From Synergistaceae bacterium UBA5560 (GTDB lineage: Bacteria > Synergistota > Synergistia > Synergistales > Aminiphilaceae): a stretch of DNA of 13,618 nucleotides. The DNA is taken from assembly GCA_002425685.1 (NCBI GenBank), contig DIMS01000095.1, positions 35,383 through 49,000 on the forward strand. Direction: 5' to 3'. The position numbers were made by a program, and so were the translations under genes. Within the stretch, counting starts at the first letter, position 1. Each line of letters opens with the position of its first letter. This document shows positions 1 through 6,396 of this stretch, one piece after another. The notes beneath the pieces are model-generated. The model saw nothing but the letters and a program-made list of their open reading frames with translations, did not search any database and was not told the origin of the DNA.

Positions 1-45
1 CTCCGCGGCCTCGTCACTCCTTCGGGGCATTGTCCCCGGACCCGT

Positions 46-705
46 TCACCTGGGGAGGAATTTCTCGACGATCCGCACCAGGTCCTCCATGGCGACGGCT
101 CCCACAGTCCAGGTGAGGCAGGTGTTGTCCGCGTCGGCCAGGATCATGTAGGGCACGGCGCTTACGCGAAAATCGTAGACGGCGGACTCGTCCGCGTCGA
201 GACACTCCACGGTCGTGCCGAGTCCTGCGGCGACTTCCTGCCATGCCGCGTTCCCCAACTGGGCCTTCAGGTCCTTTTCCTCGTACCAGGGAGTGACGCT
301 GACGATGGTGAGGAGATCCGTGCCGAAACGTTCCCGCAGCACGGGGAGAAGTCGGAGTTCTTTTAGGCAAACGGGGCAGTCGGTATTCCAGAAGATGTAG
401 AGCGTGAGCGGCGTCTCGCTCAGTGTGGAAATCCGCTTCGTCGTTCCGTCGGCCTTGACGAAGACACGGGTGCGCGGAAGGCGCTGCCCCACATTGACGA
501 CTTTGCCGACGAGGCGCGGGAGCTGCTCTGCCTCGCAGATCCTTTCGGTCTCGGGTGCCGGAGGTGTCGCTGCGGAAGAGAGCGTTTGTGCGTCCGGAAG
601 GAGGAGGCCGCAGAGCAGCACAAACACGAACAGGAGTGAAACCGTTCCGTTGCGGCGGGACATTGCGGCCTTGCCGTGGGTGGTGGATTCGTGTCGAACG
701 GGCAT
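46..705 (-). CDS. Exported TlpA/ResA-like thioredoxin-fold protein (CPVC)
   Basis: A 219-residue thiol-disulfide oxidoreductase of the TlpA/redoxin type, probably acting in the periplasm. A hydrophobic segment at about residues 21-36, after a basic N-terminus, looks like a signal peptide or membrane anchor. The thioredoxin fold follows: strand TLYIFW and the redox motif WNTDCPVC with Cys110 and Cys113, then a Leu-rich helix, a long insert and the cis-proline loop VSAVPYMIL (Pro185). Extra cysteines sit at 57, 168 and 196. I chose the ATG at 705 because GGAGG lies 12 bases upstream. The in-frame ATG at 663 has a weaker site and would only shorten the n-region, while the ATG at 789 has no site. 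It is the third gene of a leftward set with a CPLC membrane protein and a Cys-containing helical protein, after a 235-base gap. The fold is secure; the redox partner is unknown. Confidence 0.88.
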   Translation of the reverse strand: MPVRHESTTHGKAAMSRRNGTVSLLFVFVLLCGLLLPDAQTLSSAATPPAPETERICEAEQLPRLVGKVVNVGQRLPRTRVFVKADGTTKRISTLSETPLTLYIFWNTDCPVCLKELRLLPVLRERFGTDLLTIVSVTPWYEEKDLKAQLGNAAWQEVAAGLGTTVECLDADESAVYDFRVSAVPYMILADADNTCLTWTVGAVAMEDLVRIVEKFLPR

Positions 706-857
706 AGTGGAAACATTCCTCCTCAATGTCGATGTGATGCCGAGTACTTCGTTCCAGAGGCAATCGCGAGTACTACACGTCGTCCACAAAGGGGATCCGG
801 GCAGAACTTCCGGAGTGCGTATGCTTCTCTCGGCGCATCCCTGGAAAGTGTTGGTGC

Positions 858-886
858 CACCGGTGCAGCGCAGCGTTGCACCGGTG
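858..886. repeat. Perfect 10-bp inverted repeat with 9-base spacer
   Basis: CACCGGTGCA (858-867) and TGCACCGGTG (877-886) are perfect reverse complements around a 9-base spacer. The repeat lies in the 235-base gap between the helical-protein gene and the thioredoxin gene, 55 bases past the upstream stop codon. Read on the minus strand no T-tract follows directly, so it is not a canonical terminator. It could be a leaky terminator, an mRNA-processing hairpin or a protein-binding site for a second promoter. Confidence 0.55.
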
Positions 887-940
887 AAGTTTCCTTGTGT
901 GCCCTCCGTTCGGTCTTTTCCGGGAGTGTCCTGTTTCCGC

Positions 941-1678
941 CTATCCGTCGCGGCAGCAGTCGATGAAGGCTTTCACGAGCCGGGTGATGCCCGATGTGGC
1001 CTTCCCGGTGGCATTTCCACTCCGTCCCGACGAGATGCTTCCGGCGGAGGCGGTGCTGAAGGCGATTTTGTCGGTGACGCCGGGAATGAAGCCCTCGGCG
1101 CTTCTCGGGGAGGATATCCGGGGTGTCTTCGTCTCCCTGGGCGGGGCGGAGGTCTCTCTTCCCGAACCGGTCACCTCCGCCTCTTCCGGGGCGTCTCCCG
1201 TGAAGGTCCAGAAGAGGGACCAGAGCGTGAAGGCCTTGTCGATGAGGTCCCGCGACTCCGCTTCCTTTCCGTCGGCCTGTCGCTTGTTGGCCACTTCGAG
1301 CAGCCGCATGGACGAGGCGAGAAGGTGCTTTGAAATGCACCATCCCTCGCCGTTGCCTTCGCGAACGAGCTGTTTCATGAGATCCCGCCGCATGTCCCGG
1401 ATCTCTGGAAGCAGTTCCAGAAAGGCCTGATCGTCCGTCCGGGCGTAGCTGCAGGCGAGATGTTCCTCGATGGAGATGAGGTTCATGAGGGCGAAGGAGA
1501 GATCCTCACCCGCGGAGAGATCGACGAACCCCTGCCTGTGAAGGACCGCGGCAAGTCGCTCCGCCCACACCGAAGAGGGAGAGCCCTCCTCCGGGACATT
1601 CTCCCCGGGAAGATTCTCGGCGAGAGGAAGGGGGGTTTCCGTTTCGGAAAGATCCGAGAGACGCTGTTCCTGTGTCAT
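941..1678 (-). CDS. Uncharacterised helical protein with EEHLxC and WCxSKH motifs
   Basis: A 245-residue protein I cannot assign to a named family. There is no signal peptide or membrane segment, so it is probably cytoplasmic. Residues 1-35 are acidic and probably disordered. Residues 36-160 form a helical core containing EEHLACSY (71-78, with Glu71, Glu72, His73, Cys76) and GWCISKHLL (112-120, with Cys114 and His118), then a helix near 121-135 and an aromatic WSLFW stretch (153-157). Residues 161-230 are low-complexity Ser/Thr/Pro/Arg, ending in a short helix with a CC pair (241-242). The ATG at 1678 has AAGGAG nine bases upstream; the longer open frame to 1852 overlaps the preceding gene in another frame and has no support. 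It sits 70 bases after the CPLC membrane protein and before the exported thioredoxin. The Cys/His/Glu pattern suggests a metal or thiol site in a helical bundle, which is inference. Confidence 0.72.
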   Translation of the reverse strand: MTQEQRLSDLSETETPLPLAENLPGENVPEEGSPSSVWAERLAAVLHRQGFVDLSAGEDLSFALMNLISIEEHLACSYARTDDQAFLELLPEIRDMRRDLMKQLVREGNGEGWCISKHLLASSMRLLEVANKRQADGKEAESRDLIDKAFTLWSLFWTFTGDAPEEAEVTGSGRETSAPPRETKTPRISSPRSAEGFIPGVTDKIAFSTASAGSISSGRSGNATGKATSGITRLVKAFIDCCRDG

Positions 1679-1748
1679 GGACGACAACTCCTTCTTCGTT
1701 TTCCTGCGGACAAGGGCGGCGGAGGGGTCTGCTTCCGCAGGTCGGAGA

Positions 1749-2303
1749 TCAGAGATAGGTATCCGCCAGGGCTGCGACGATTCCCGCGCCCACGAGGGCT
1801 CCCACGGTGACGAGAACGGACTGGTAGGGGATGAGGGTGCGCCCGGCCACACGCTTTTGGGCCTTGCTCAACATGAGGGCGACGAAGAGCAGAACGCCGC
1901 CGAACCAGCCCCAAGCGGAAACCGTAGCGAAAAAGCCGAGACTGAGGAAGGCGTCGAACGAGGCGAGGCTGCCGGGATAGGTGAGGAGAACGTTGTTGAG
2001 GAGCACGAAGAGAAAGCTCAGTGCGACAGGGCGGTAGGGAAAGCGGTATCGCTTGGTGGCGTAATGCATCCAGAGGGCGAAGACGACGGAAATGGCCCCG
2101 CTCGTGGCACCCACCACGGTCATGCCGAGTCCGAAGGTCCTTGCGAGGAAGAGGCCCGCTCCGGCGGTGATGAAACAGAGGGGGCACGTTGCCTCGGCGG
2201 GAAGAGCGAAGAAAAAAACACCCAGCGAGAGAAGAAGCGGTGCGAGAACGGCAAAGCGCCGCACCGCCGGTGTTGCTGATCGGAGCTGTGGAGAACTTGC
2301 CAT
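1749..2303 (-). CDS. Small polytopic membrane protein with CPLC motif
   Basis: A 184-residue inner-membrane protein. The first hydrophobic stretch (about 17-37) ends in a signal-like LPAEA and is followed at once by TCPLC (Cys40 and Cys43) at the start of the second segment. Glycine-rich helices follow at about 45-78, 92-108, 118-144 and 164-181. The CPLC pair is probably near the outer face of the membrane, in the right place to exchange electrons with a periplasmic thioredoxin. The sequence TCPLCFITAGAG recalls uncharacterised bacterial and archaeal membrane proteins with a CPxC-x5-GAG start; I recall this from memory and cannot check it. The ATG at 2303 is preceded by GGGGAGGAA about seven bases away; the in-frame extension to 2456 runs through the promoter and operator region. 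It is the first gene of the leftward set. Electron transfer and metal handling are both open. Confidence 0.78.
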   Translation of the reverse strand: MASSPQLRSATPAVRRFAVLAPLLLSLGVFFFALPAEATCPLCFITAGAGLFLARTFGLGMTVVGATSGAISVVFALWMHYATKRYRFPYRPVALSFLFVLLNNVLLTYPGSLASFDAFLSLGFFATVSAWGWFGGVLLFVALMLSKAQKRVAGRTLIPYQSVLVTVGALVGAGIVAALADTYL

Positions 2304-2437
2304 GGAGCTGTTCCTCCCCGTGTCGGGTTTTTGCCTCGACCGGAAATGCGGCCGAGAAGGGACGACATCCTTTATATTGTCCCCCTGAATGCGCGAGGAG
2401 TAAAGGCCGTGAAACGTGAGGATGTGCGCGTCCTCTT

Positions 2438-2455
2438 TGTGGCAATTTTGCCACA
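2438..2455. promoter_or_regulatory. 18-bp palindromic operator candidate TGTGGCAA-TT-TTGCCACA
   Basis: TGTGGCAA (2438-2445) and TTGCCACA (2448-2455) are perfect 8-base inverted arms around TT. The site starts six bases downstream of a minus-strand TATAAA, so it would cover the transcription start of the leftward thiol module. It also lies about 260 bases upstream of the rightward gene. Size and symmetry are typical of a site for a dimeric repressor. No T-tract terminator context is present. I do not recognise the cognate regulator. Confidence 0.55.
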
Positions 2456-2460
2456 TTTAC

Positions 2461-2466
2461 TTTATA
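2461..2466 (-). promoter_or_regulatory. Possible -10 element for the thiol module
   Basis: The minus strand reads TATAAA here within GTAGTATAAAGT, followed by the palindrome. About 16 bases upstream only a poor -35 match (CTTTTA) is seen, so the promoter would be weak or activator-dependent. The transcript would have a leader of roughly 150 bases before the ATG at 2303. Confidence 0.3.
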
Positions 2467-2627
2467 CTACCATAAGGGCGAATAAAAGGCTATCCTTTGC
2501 TTCACGCAGAGGCAGAGTTCTTGAGGAAAAGCGTGAGAGTCGTTTTTTCGCTCTCCAGCGTTCCTGAGGAAGGGATTTTTTTGCCGAAGTGCGCGTGTTT
2601 TTTCTGGCGGAGAAGGCATGATACGCG

Positions 2628-2633
2628 TATACT
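2628..2633 (+). promoter_or_regulatory. Possible -10 element (TATACT) for the TPR-like gene
   Basis: TATACT matches the -10 consensus well and lies 83 bases upstream of the ATG at 2717. No good -35 hexamer is present at 16-18 bases; TGGCGG at 2605-2610 is the nearest. The placement is sensible but the promoter is tentative. Confidence 0.3.
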
Positions 2634-2716
2634 GCTCTGGAAAGTGCGAAACGAACGACCATGGCCGTATCGGTGGCCCATCCGGCCGTGATCGTCGCGA
2701 GAAAGGGGATAGGGGT

Positions 2717-3430
2717 ATGGCACGAAAGTTCTTCCTGTTTTTGATGATCCTGTGTGTGTCTGTCGTTCTCGTCTCCGGAGCTTTTGCCGACTGTAATTGT
2801 GAAGGAAACGACTCGAACACGGAGGGACGCGGGGAAGGTGATGCTGCGGCGCTCGGGGGTTTCTCCGTCCTTCAGGACGGCATGAAGCTTCTCGGTGCGG
2901 GAAATTTCGTCGAGGCGGGGAAGACTCTCGAGAAATCCCTGTGGGCGATGGATCCCAAGCTCCGGGGTGATGCGCTGCGCCTGCTCCTCTTCGCCGATCT
3001 CGGCGCCGGGGAGTACGACCGGGGAAAGGTGCGCCTGGAGGAACTGCTCTCCAGGTACGGCGATGCCCGTTCTCTTCTCGTCGGCGACGGCGAGCGGGTG
3101 CGCGGTGCGGCGGTGCTCCGTTTCGTGGAGGTTGCGGCGGAGAAGGGGAACGTGGCGGACATCGACGCGGTGCGGCAAGTTCTCGGACCTGCCCTCAAGC
3201 TCGATTGGGTCACTGTGGTGGACGCAACGGGACATGCGGGAGGGCGGACAAAGCTCTTCGTTCCCGTGGAGTTCGCCCGTGCCCAGGCATTGGTGGCGTC
3301 GGGGCGGAACGCCGAGGCGGAGGAGAGTCTCCAGCGGCTTTCCTTCAGCTCCGGAAGAGTCCTTTGGAAAGGACGGGCTCTCGATCTGGACGAGGCGATG
3401 GAGGAGCTGCGGCGTACCATGGCCGGCTGA
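2717..3430 (+). CDS. Secreted TPR-like hypothetical protein
   Basis: A 237-residue exported protein of unknown function. Residues 1-25 are a clear signal peptide (MARKFF start, hydrophobic core ILCVSVVLVS, cleavage near AFA-DC). The mature start DCNC has two cysteines (26, 28), but the preceding residues do not make a good lipobox, so signal peptidase I cleavage is more likely. Amphipathic helix pairs with the spacing and Gly/Ala pattern of tetratricopeptide repeats are visible at about 48-77, 84-114 and 185-209, separated by a segment rich in charged residues. TPR-like proteins usually act as scaffolds. The ATG at 2717 follows AAAGGGG and starts right at the signal peptide, so the longer in-frame start at 2618 is rejected. 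It is transcribed away from the thiol module. A second protein of similar design begins at 13275. Confidence 0.75.
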   Translation: MARKFFLFLMILCVSVVLVSGAFADCNCEGNDSNTEGRGEGDAAALGGFSVLQDGMKLLGAGNFVEAGKTLEKSLWAMDPKLRGDALRLLLFADLGAGEYDRGKVRLEELLSRYGDARSLLVGDGERVRGAAVLRFVEVAAEKGNVADIDAVRQVLGPALKLDWVTVVDATGHAGGRTKLFVPVEFARAQALVASGRNAEAEESLQRLSFSSGRVLWKGRALDLDEAMEELRRTMAG

Positions 3431-3683
3431 GGCCCGGGCGGAAGGACGCAAGACGAAACGACAACTGCCTTCCGGCAGCGGTCTGCCCTGAAGAAACCGC
3501 CGCGAGGGATGCGTGGAGGCCTTGCGGAGCGAGAAGGAAGCGGTGTCCGGACACCCTTTCCGGAAGGCTTTTCGGGACCGGGATGCGACGCAAGGCTTTT
3601 TCGGAGATGCCACGTAGCGTGTGGGTGGAAACATCGGGATCGGACGAAGCGGAACGGATGAAAGAGGCGAAGGCCGGATCGTG
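3431..3683. other. Non-coding gap between convergent genes
   Basis: I see no gene here. It contains a perfect 14-bp palindrome GGTGTCCGGACACC (3542-3555), directly followed by a CCTTTCCGGAAGG stem with TTTT (3569-3572), which could be a weak terminator for the rightward TPR-like gene 120 bases upstream. A near-duplicate pair AAGGCTTTTCGG (3564-3575) and AAGGCTTTTTCGG (3592-3604) lies 28 bases apart. The strong terminator that follows serves the opposite strand. Confidence 0.5.
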
Positions 3684-3734
3684 AAAAAGCGCTTCGGTCG
3701 CCCGGGGTTCTTCCCTCGGGTGGCCGAAGCGCTT
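3684..3734 (-). terminator. Strong intrinsic terminator of the catabolic operon
   Basis: On the minus strand the RNA folds with an 11-bp perfect outer stem, AAGCGCTTCGG (3734-3724) pairing with CCGAAGCGCTT (3697-3687). An interrupted CCCG/CGGG inner stem closes a short loop, and the hairpin ends in a run of five T (3688-3684). It begins 16 bases after the stop codon of the FGGY kinase, which marks that kinase as the last gene of the operon. On the plus strand the T-tract is missing, so it is mainly unidirectional. Confidence 0.9.
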
Positions 3735-3750
3735 CGTTGTCTGCCCTTGG

Positions 3751-5280
3751 TCAGGCCTCCTGCGTCAGGTCGTGCATGAGGTCCTTGGTGCGCTCGTAGA
3801 GGTCGCGGTAGATGCGGTGCGCTCTGTCGTAGAGCGGTTTCGGTGCATGGTCCGGGGCGACCGTCTCAAGGTGCCGTACCCAGCGGGAGATGTCGCTGTA
3901 GGACGTAAAGAGCCCCGTGCCGAGTCCCGCGAGAAAGGCGTCGCCGTAGGAAGCGCCGAGGGTGACGGCGGGAACGAGCTGCGCCCTCCCGGAAATGTCG
4001 CTCACCATCTGGAGCCATGGGCGGTTCTTCGTTCCACCTCCCACGGCGCGCACCTCAAGCGGCGCGGCGTCGATCTCGTCCAGCACGTCTAAGTGGTGGC
4101 GGATACCGTGCCCGACTCCTTCCAGCACTGCCCGGTAGAGGTGTTCCCGGGTGTGGGAAAGCGTGAGGCCGAAGAAGACGCCCCGTGCCCGGGGATCGTT
4201 GAGGGGCGTCCGTTCGCCGCTGAAGTAGGGGAGCACCACCAGTCCCTCCGCACCGGGAGGGACCGCCGCGGCCAGGGCGGCAAGACGGCCGTAGGCGCTC
4301 TCGCCGCCTTTCGCCTCGGCCTCCACGAGTTCCCGGGCGAGCATGTCCCGGAACCAGCGGGTGAGAACCCCTGTGGTGGCCATGCCCGCCATGATCGCCG
4401 ACGTGCCGGGGAAGAGATAGGGGGCCGACCAGAGGCGACGGTCCCGGACGGGACGGTCCACCACCTGTATGTAGAACATGGTGGAGCCGTACATGAGCAT
4501 GGCCTGCCCCGGCGCGGTGACGCCGGCGCTCACCGCCTCCGCCGCGGCGTCGATGGTGCCGACGATCACGGGTGTTCCTTTCGCGAGTCCCGTGGCTGCC
4601 TCGGCCTCCGGGGTGATCGTTCCGGCGATCTCCGACGTCCAGGCGATGTCGGGAAGACGCTCCGGCTCGATGATGCCCTCGCAGAGATCCTTTCCCCAGG
4701 TGCCCGCGGTCATGTCGTAGAGGGGGACGAAGCAGGAGGCGCTGTAGTGGTCCAGCATCCATCGTCCCGTGAGGCGTGCGCAGAGGAACGTGGTGGCCGC
4801 CACGATCTTCGCCGCCTTGGCGTAGCATTCGGGCTCGTGTTTTCTGAGCCAGAGGATCTTGGGTCCCACGGACTGGGAGGACAGGGCGTTTCCCGTGCGG
4901 GCGAAGATGGTCTCCGCGCCCATTCGGACGTCGAGTTCGCGGATCTCCTCCACGGCCCTGGTGTCGATGCCGTAGAGCACGGCATTGCGCAGGGGGCGGC
5001 ACGCCTCGTCCACGGGAAGCATCACCGGGCCGATGGCGCTGCACCCCACGGCGGCGATCCGCTCCGGGGCGATGCGGGAGGTCTCCAGAAGTTCCCGGGT
5101 GATGGTGCAGAAATCACCCCACCAGGCCCGTTCCGCGTCGTGCTCCGCCCATCCCTGGCGGGGGAGGAGCAGTTCATGGGGACGAACCGCCGTGGCCACC
5201 ACGTCGCCCGCCAGGGTGACGAGCACTCCCTTCGATTCGTAGGTGCCGATGTCCACGCCGAGAAGATAGCGCTCTTCCAT
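3751..5280 (-). CDS. FGGY-family carbohydrate kinase, xylulokinase-like
   Basis: A 509-residue cytoplasmic sugar kinase, the usual length for the FGGY family. It transfers phosphate from ATP to a sugar or polyol. Visible motifs are the N-terminal phosphate loop GVDIGTYESKG (8-18), QGWAEHD (42-48), the probable catalytic base Asp244 in GTIDAAAEAVSAG, PYFSGERTPLNDPRARGVF (351-369), very like xylulokinases, and the adenosine motif GGGTKNRPWLQMVSD (414-428). The second ATG (5280) is preferred because GGGAGG lies seven bases upstream; the first ATG at 5286 would be only two bases from that site. It follows the M42 gene after 15 bases and is the last gene before the terminator. The substrate cannot be read from sequence. 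In lsr operons a kinase of this family phosphorylates autoinducer-2, but the motifs here look closer to XylB. Confidence 0.92.
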   Translation of the reverse strand: MEERYLLGVDIGTYESKGVLVTLAGDVVATAVRPHELLLPRQGWAEHDAERAWWGDFCTITRELLETSRIAPERIAAVGCSAIGPVMLPVDEACRPLRNAVLYGIDTRAVEEIRELDVRMGAETIFARTGNALSSQSVGPKILWLRKHEPECYAKAAKIVAATTFLCARLTGRWMLDHYSASCFVPLYDMTAGTWGKDLCEGIIEPERLPDIAWTSEIAGTITPEAEAATGLAKGTPVIVGTIDAAAEAVSAGVTAPGQAMLMYGSTMFYIQVVDRPVRDRRLWSAPYLFPGTSAIMAGMATTGVLTRWFRDMLARELVEAEAKGGESAYGRLAALAAAVPPGAEGLVVLPYFSGERTPLNDPRARGVFFGLTLSHTREHLYRAVLEGVGHGIRHHLDVLDEIDAAPLEVRAVGGGTKNRPWLQMVSDISGRAQLVPAVTLGASYGDAFLAGLGTGLFTSYSDISRWVRHLETVAPDHAPKPLYDRAHRIYRDLYERTKDLMHDLTQEA

Positions 5281-5295
5281 GGCCATTCCTCCCGC

Positions 5296-6396
5296 CTACC
5301 GACGCAGGTCCGTGTCGGGGCCCCAGGAGAGGAGCAGCCCCTCCAAAAGATCCGAAAGTCCCTCCAGATCGCGAAGGTCGCAGAGTTCCACCGGGGAATG
5401 GGTGTACCGGGCGGGAAAGCTCAACTCCAGTGGAGCGACGCCCCGTCCCACGAGCTGCACGTAGGAAAGGTCCGTGAGCAGTCCTCCCGTGGCGTTACGC
5501 TGCAGGGGAATGCCCGCCGCAGCCGCCACGTCTCGGGTGGAGCGCACCAGGGCGGGGTGGGGAAGAACCCCGTTCAGCGTCCCCCGTCCGTGGAAGCTGT
5601 ACATGCCGAGCACGGGGCCTCCTCCGAGTGCCGCCTCCGTGCGGTCTTTCAGGTCCGGCGTGTCTCCCGACACCACCACGTCGAGGGCGATGGCGATGTC
5701 CGGGCGGATCTGCTCCGCCGCCACCATGGCCCCCCGGAGGTTGAATTCCTCCTGGACCGTACCCACGACGAAGACCGTGCAGTGGTGCGGTTTTTCGCGC
5801 AGGCGGCGGGCGGTTTCCACGAGGACGGCGCAGCCTCCCCGGTTGTCCACGGTCGTGCCTGCCACCCGATGTTCTCCCAGAAGGTCGAAACGGGGACGGT
5901 AGACCACGGGGCATCCCACCTGCACTCCCCGGGCGAGAGCTTCCTCCCGGGAGGAGAACCCCAGATCGAGGAAAAGTGTGCCGTAGGGTGTGACCGAGCT
6001 CTTTTCCTCCTGGGGTGTGGCGTGGTGTGCCTTGGGGCCGATCACGCCGGGAAGGAGTTCGCCGGACTCCGTCTCGAGGAGCATGGGAGTTCCGGGGAGC
6101 ACCTTTTCCGGCACGCCCCCGAGGCGTTCCAACCGCACGAATCCCCCATCGTCGATCTTTCGCACCAACATGCCGAGCTGGTCCATGTGGGCGAAGAGCA
6201 TCACCCGGGGCGCCTTTGCATCCGTGCCGTCGAAACGGGCGATCACGTTGCCCGGGCGGTCCGTCTCGACCTGGTCCGCAAGAGAGCCGAACGCGTTTTC
6301 CATGAGGCGCATCATGCGCTCTTCCCGGCCTGACAGGGCCGGGGTGAGCATCATGGTACGCAGCGAGTCCCGCAAGGTCATCGCCGCGGATGTCAT
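5296..6396 (-). CDS. M42-family metallopeptidase (SgcX/FrvX/CelM type)
   Basis: A 366-residue dinuclear-metal aminopeptidase-like enzyme, full length for the M42 family. All expected ligands are present: His70 (AHMDQLG), bridging Asp184 (TTVDNRGG), catalytic Glu216 and metal-binding Glu217 (VQEE), Asp239 (ALDV) and His333 (YTHSPVE). Residues near 75-175 form the PDZ-like insert that drives assembly of tetrahedral dodecamers in this family. Some homologues are labelled endoglucanases, but characterised members are mainly aminopeptidases. The ATG at 6396 has GGAGG seven bases upstream and overlaps the stop of the upstream permease in an ATGA. Its place inside a sugar import operon recalls sgcX and frvX of E. 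coli, and suggests that the imported compound or a metabolite carries an amide or peptide bond; that is inference. There is no signal peptide, so it acts in the cytoplasm. Confidence 0.92.
   Translation of the reverse strand: MTSAAMTLRDSLRTMMLTPALSGREERMMRLMENAFGSLADQVETDRPGNVIARFDGTDAKAPRVMLFAHMDQLGMLVRKIDDGGFVRLERLGGVPEKVLPGTPMLLETESGELLPGVIGPKAHHATPQEEKSSVTPYGTLFLDLGFSSREEALARGVQVGCPVVYRPRFDLLGEHRVAGTTVDNRGGCAVLVETARRLREKPHHCTVFVVGTVQEEFNLRGAMVAAEQIRPDIAIALDVVVSGDTPDLKDRTEAALGGGPVLGMYSFHGRGTLNGVLPHPALVRSTRDVAAAAGIPLQRNATGGLLTDLSYVQLVGRGVAPLELSFPARYTHSPVELCDLRDLEGLSDLLEGLLLSWGPDTDLRR

Larger units (their letters stand above)
2304..2716. other. Divergent intergenic region, no gene
   Basis: This 413-base stretch separates the leftward thiol module from the rightward TPR-like gene. 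It is clearly richer in A and T around 2440-2500 than its surroundings. It holds the perfect palindrome at 2438-2455, a TATAAA on the minus strand at 2461-2466, a TATACT on the plus strand at 2628-2633, and a short hairpin followed by seven T at 2561-2582. I see no convincing coding frame with a ribosome binding site. Confidence 0.7.

Noticed and set aside
1..30. Possible start of a further leftward gene (ATG at 30, open to the window edge)
   Set aside because: Only ten codons are visible and no good ribosome binding site precedes the ATG. It cannot be supported from this window.
14..763. Minus-strand open frame of 249 codons overlapping the thioredoxin gene
   Set aside because: The translation is Arg/Pro/His-rich without a recognisable fold, whereas the overlapping frame has signal peptide, CPVC and cis-proline in the right order.
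2436..2457. Rex (redox sensor) operator reading of the 18-bp palindrome
   Set aside because: Rex sites have TTGTG and CACAA separated by 8 bases. Here TTGTG and CACAT are separated by 10 and the last base does not fit, so the resemblance is superficial.
3583..3684. Small plus-strand open frame of 33 codons before the terminator
   Set aside because: No ribosome binding site, no recognisable pattern, and it ends at the T-tract side of the opposite-strand terminator. Probably chance.
4093..6333. Long plus-strand open frame of 746 codons
   Set aside because: It is antisense to the FGGY kinase and M42 genes, whose motifs are unmistakable. Its translation is rich in His, Arg and Gly with no domain, a typical GC-rich shadow. 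The same holds for the plus-strand frames at 6390-7550, 7463-8950, 8974-10098, 9950-11044, 11041-12078 and 11801-12889.
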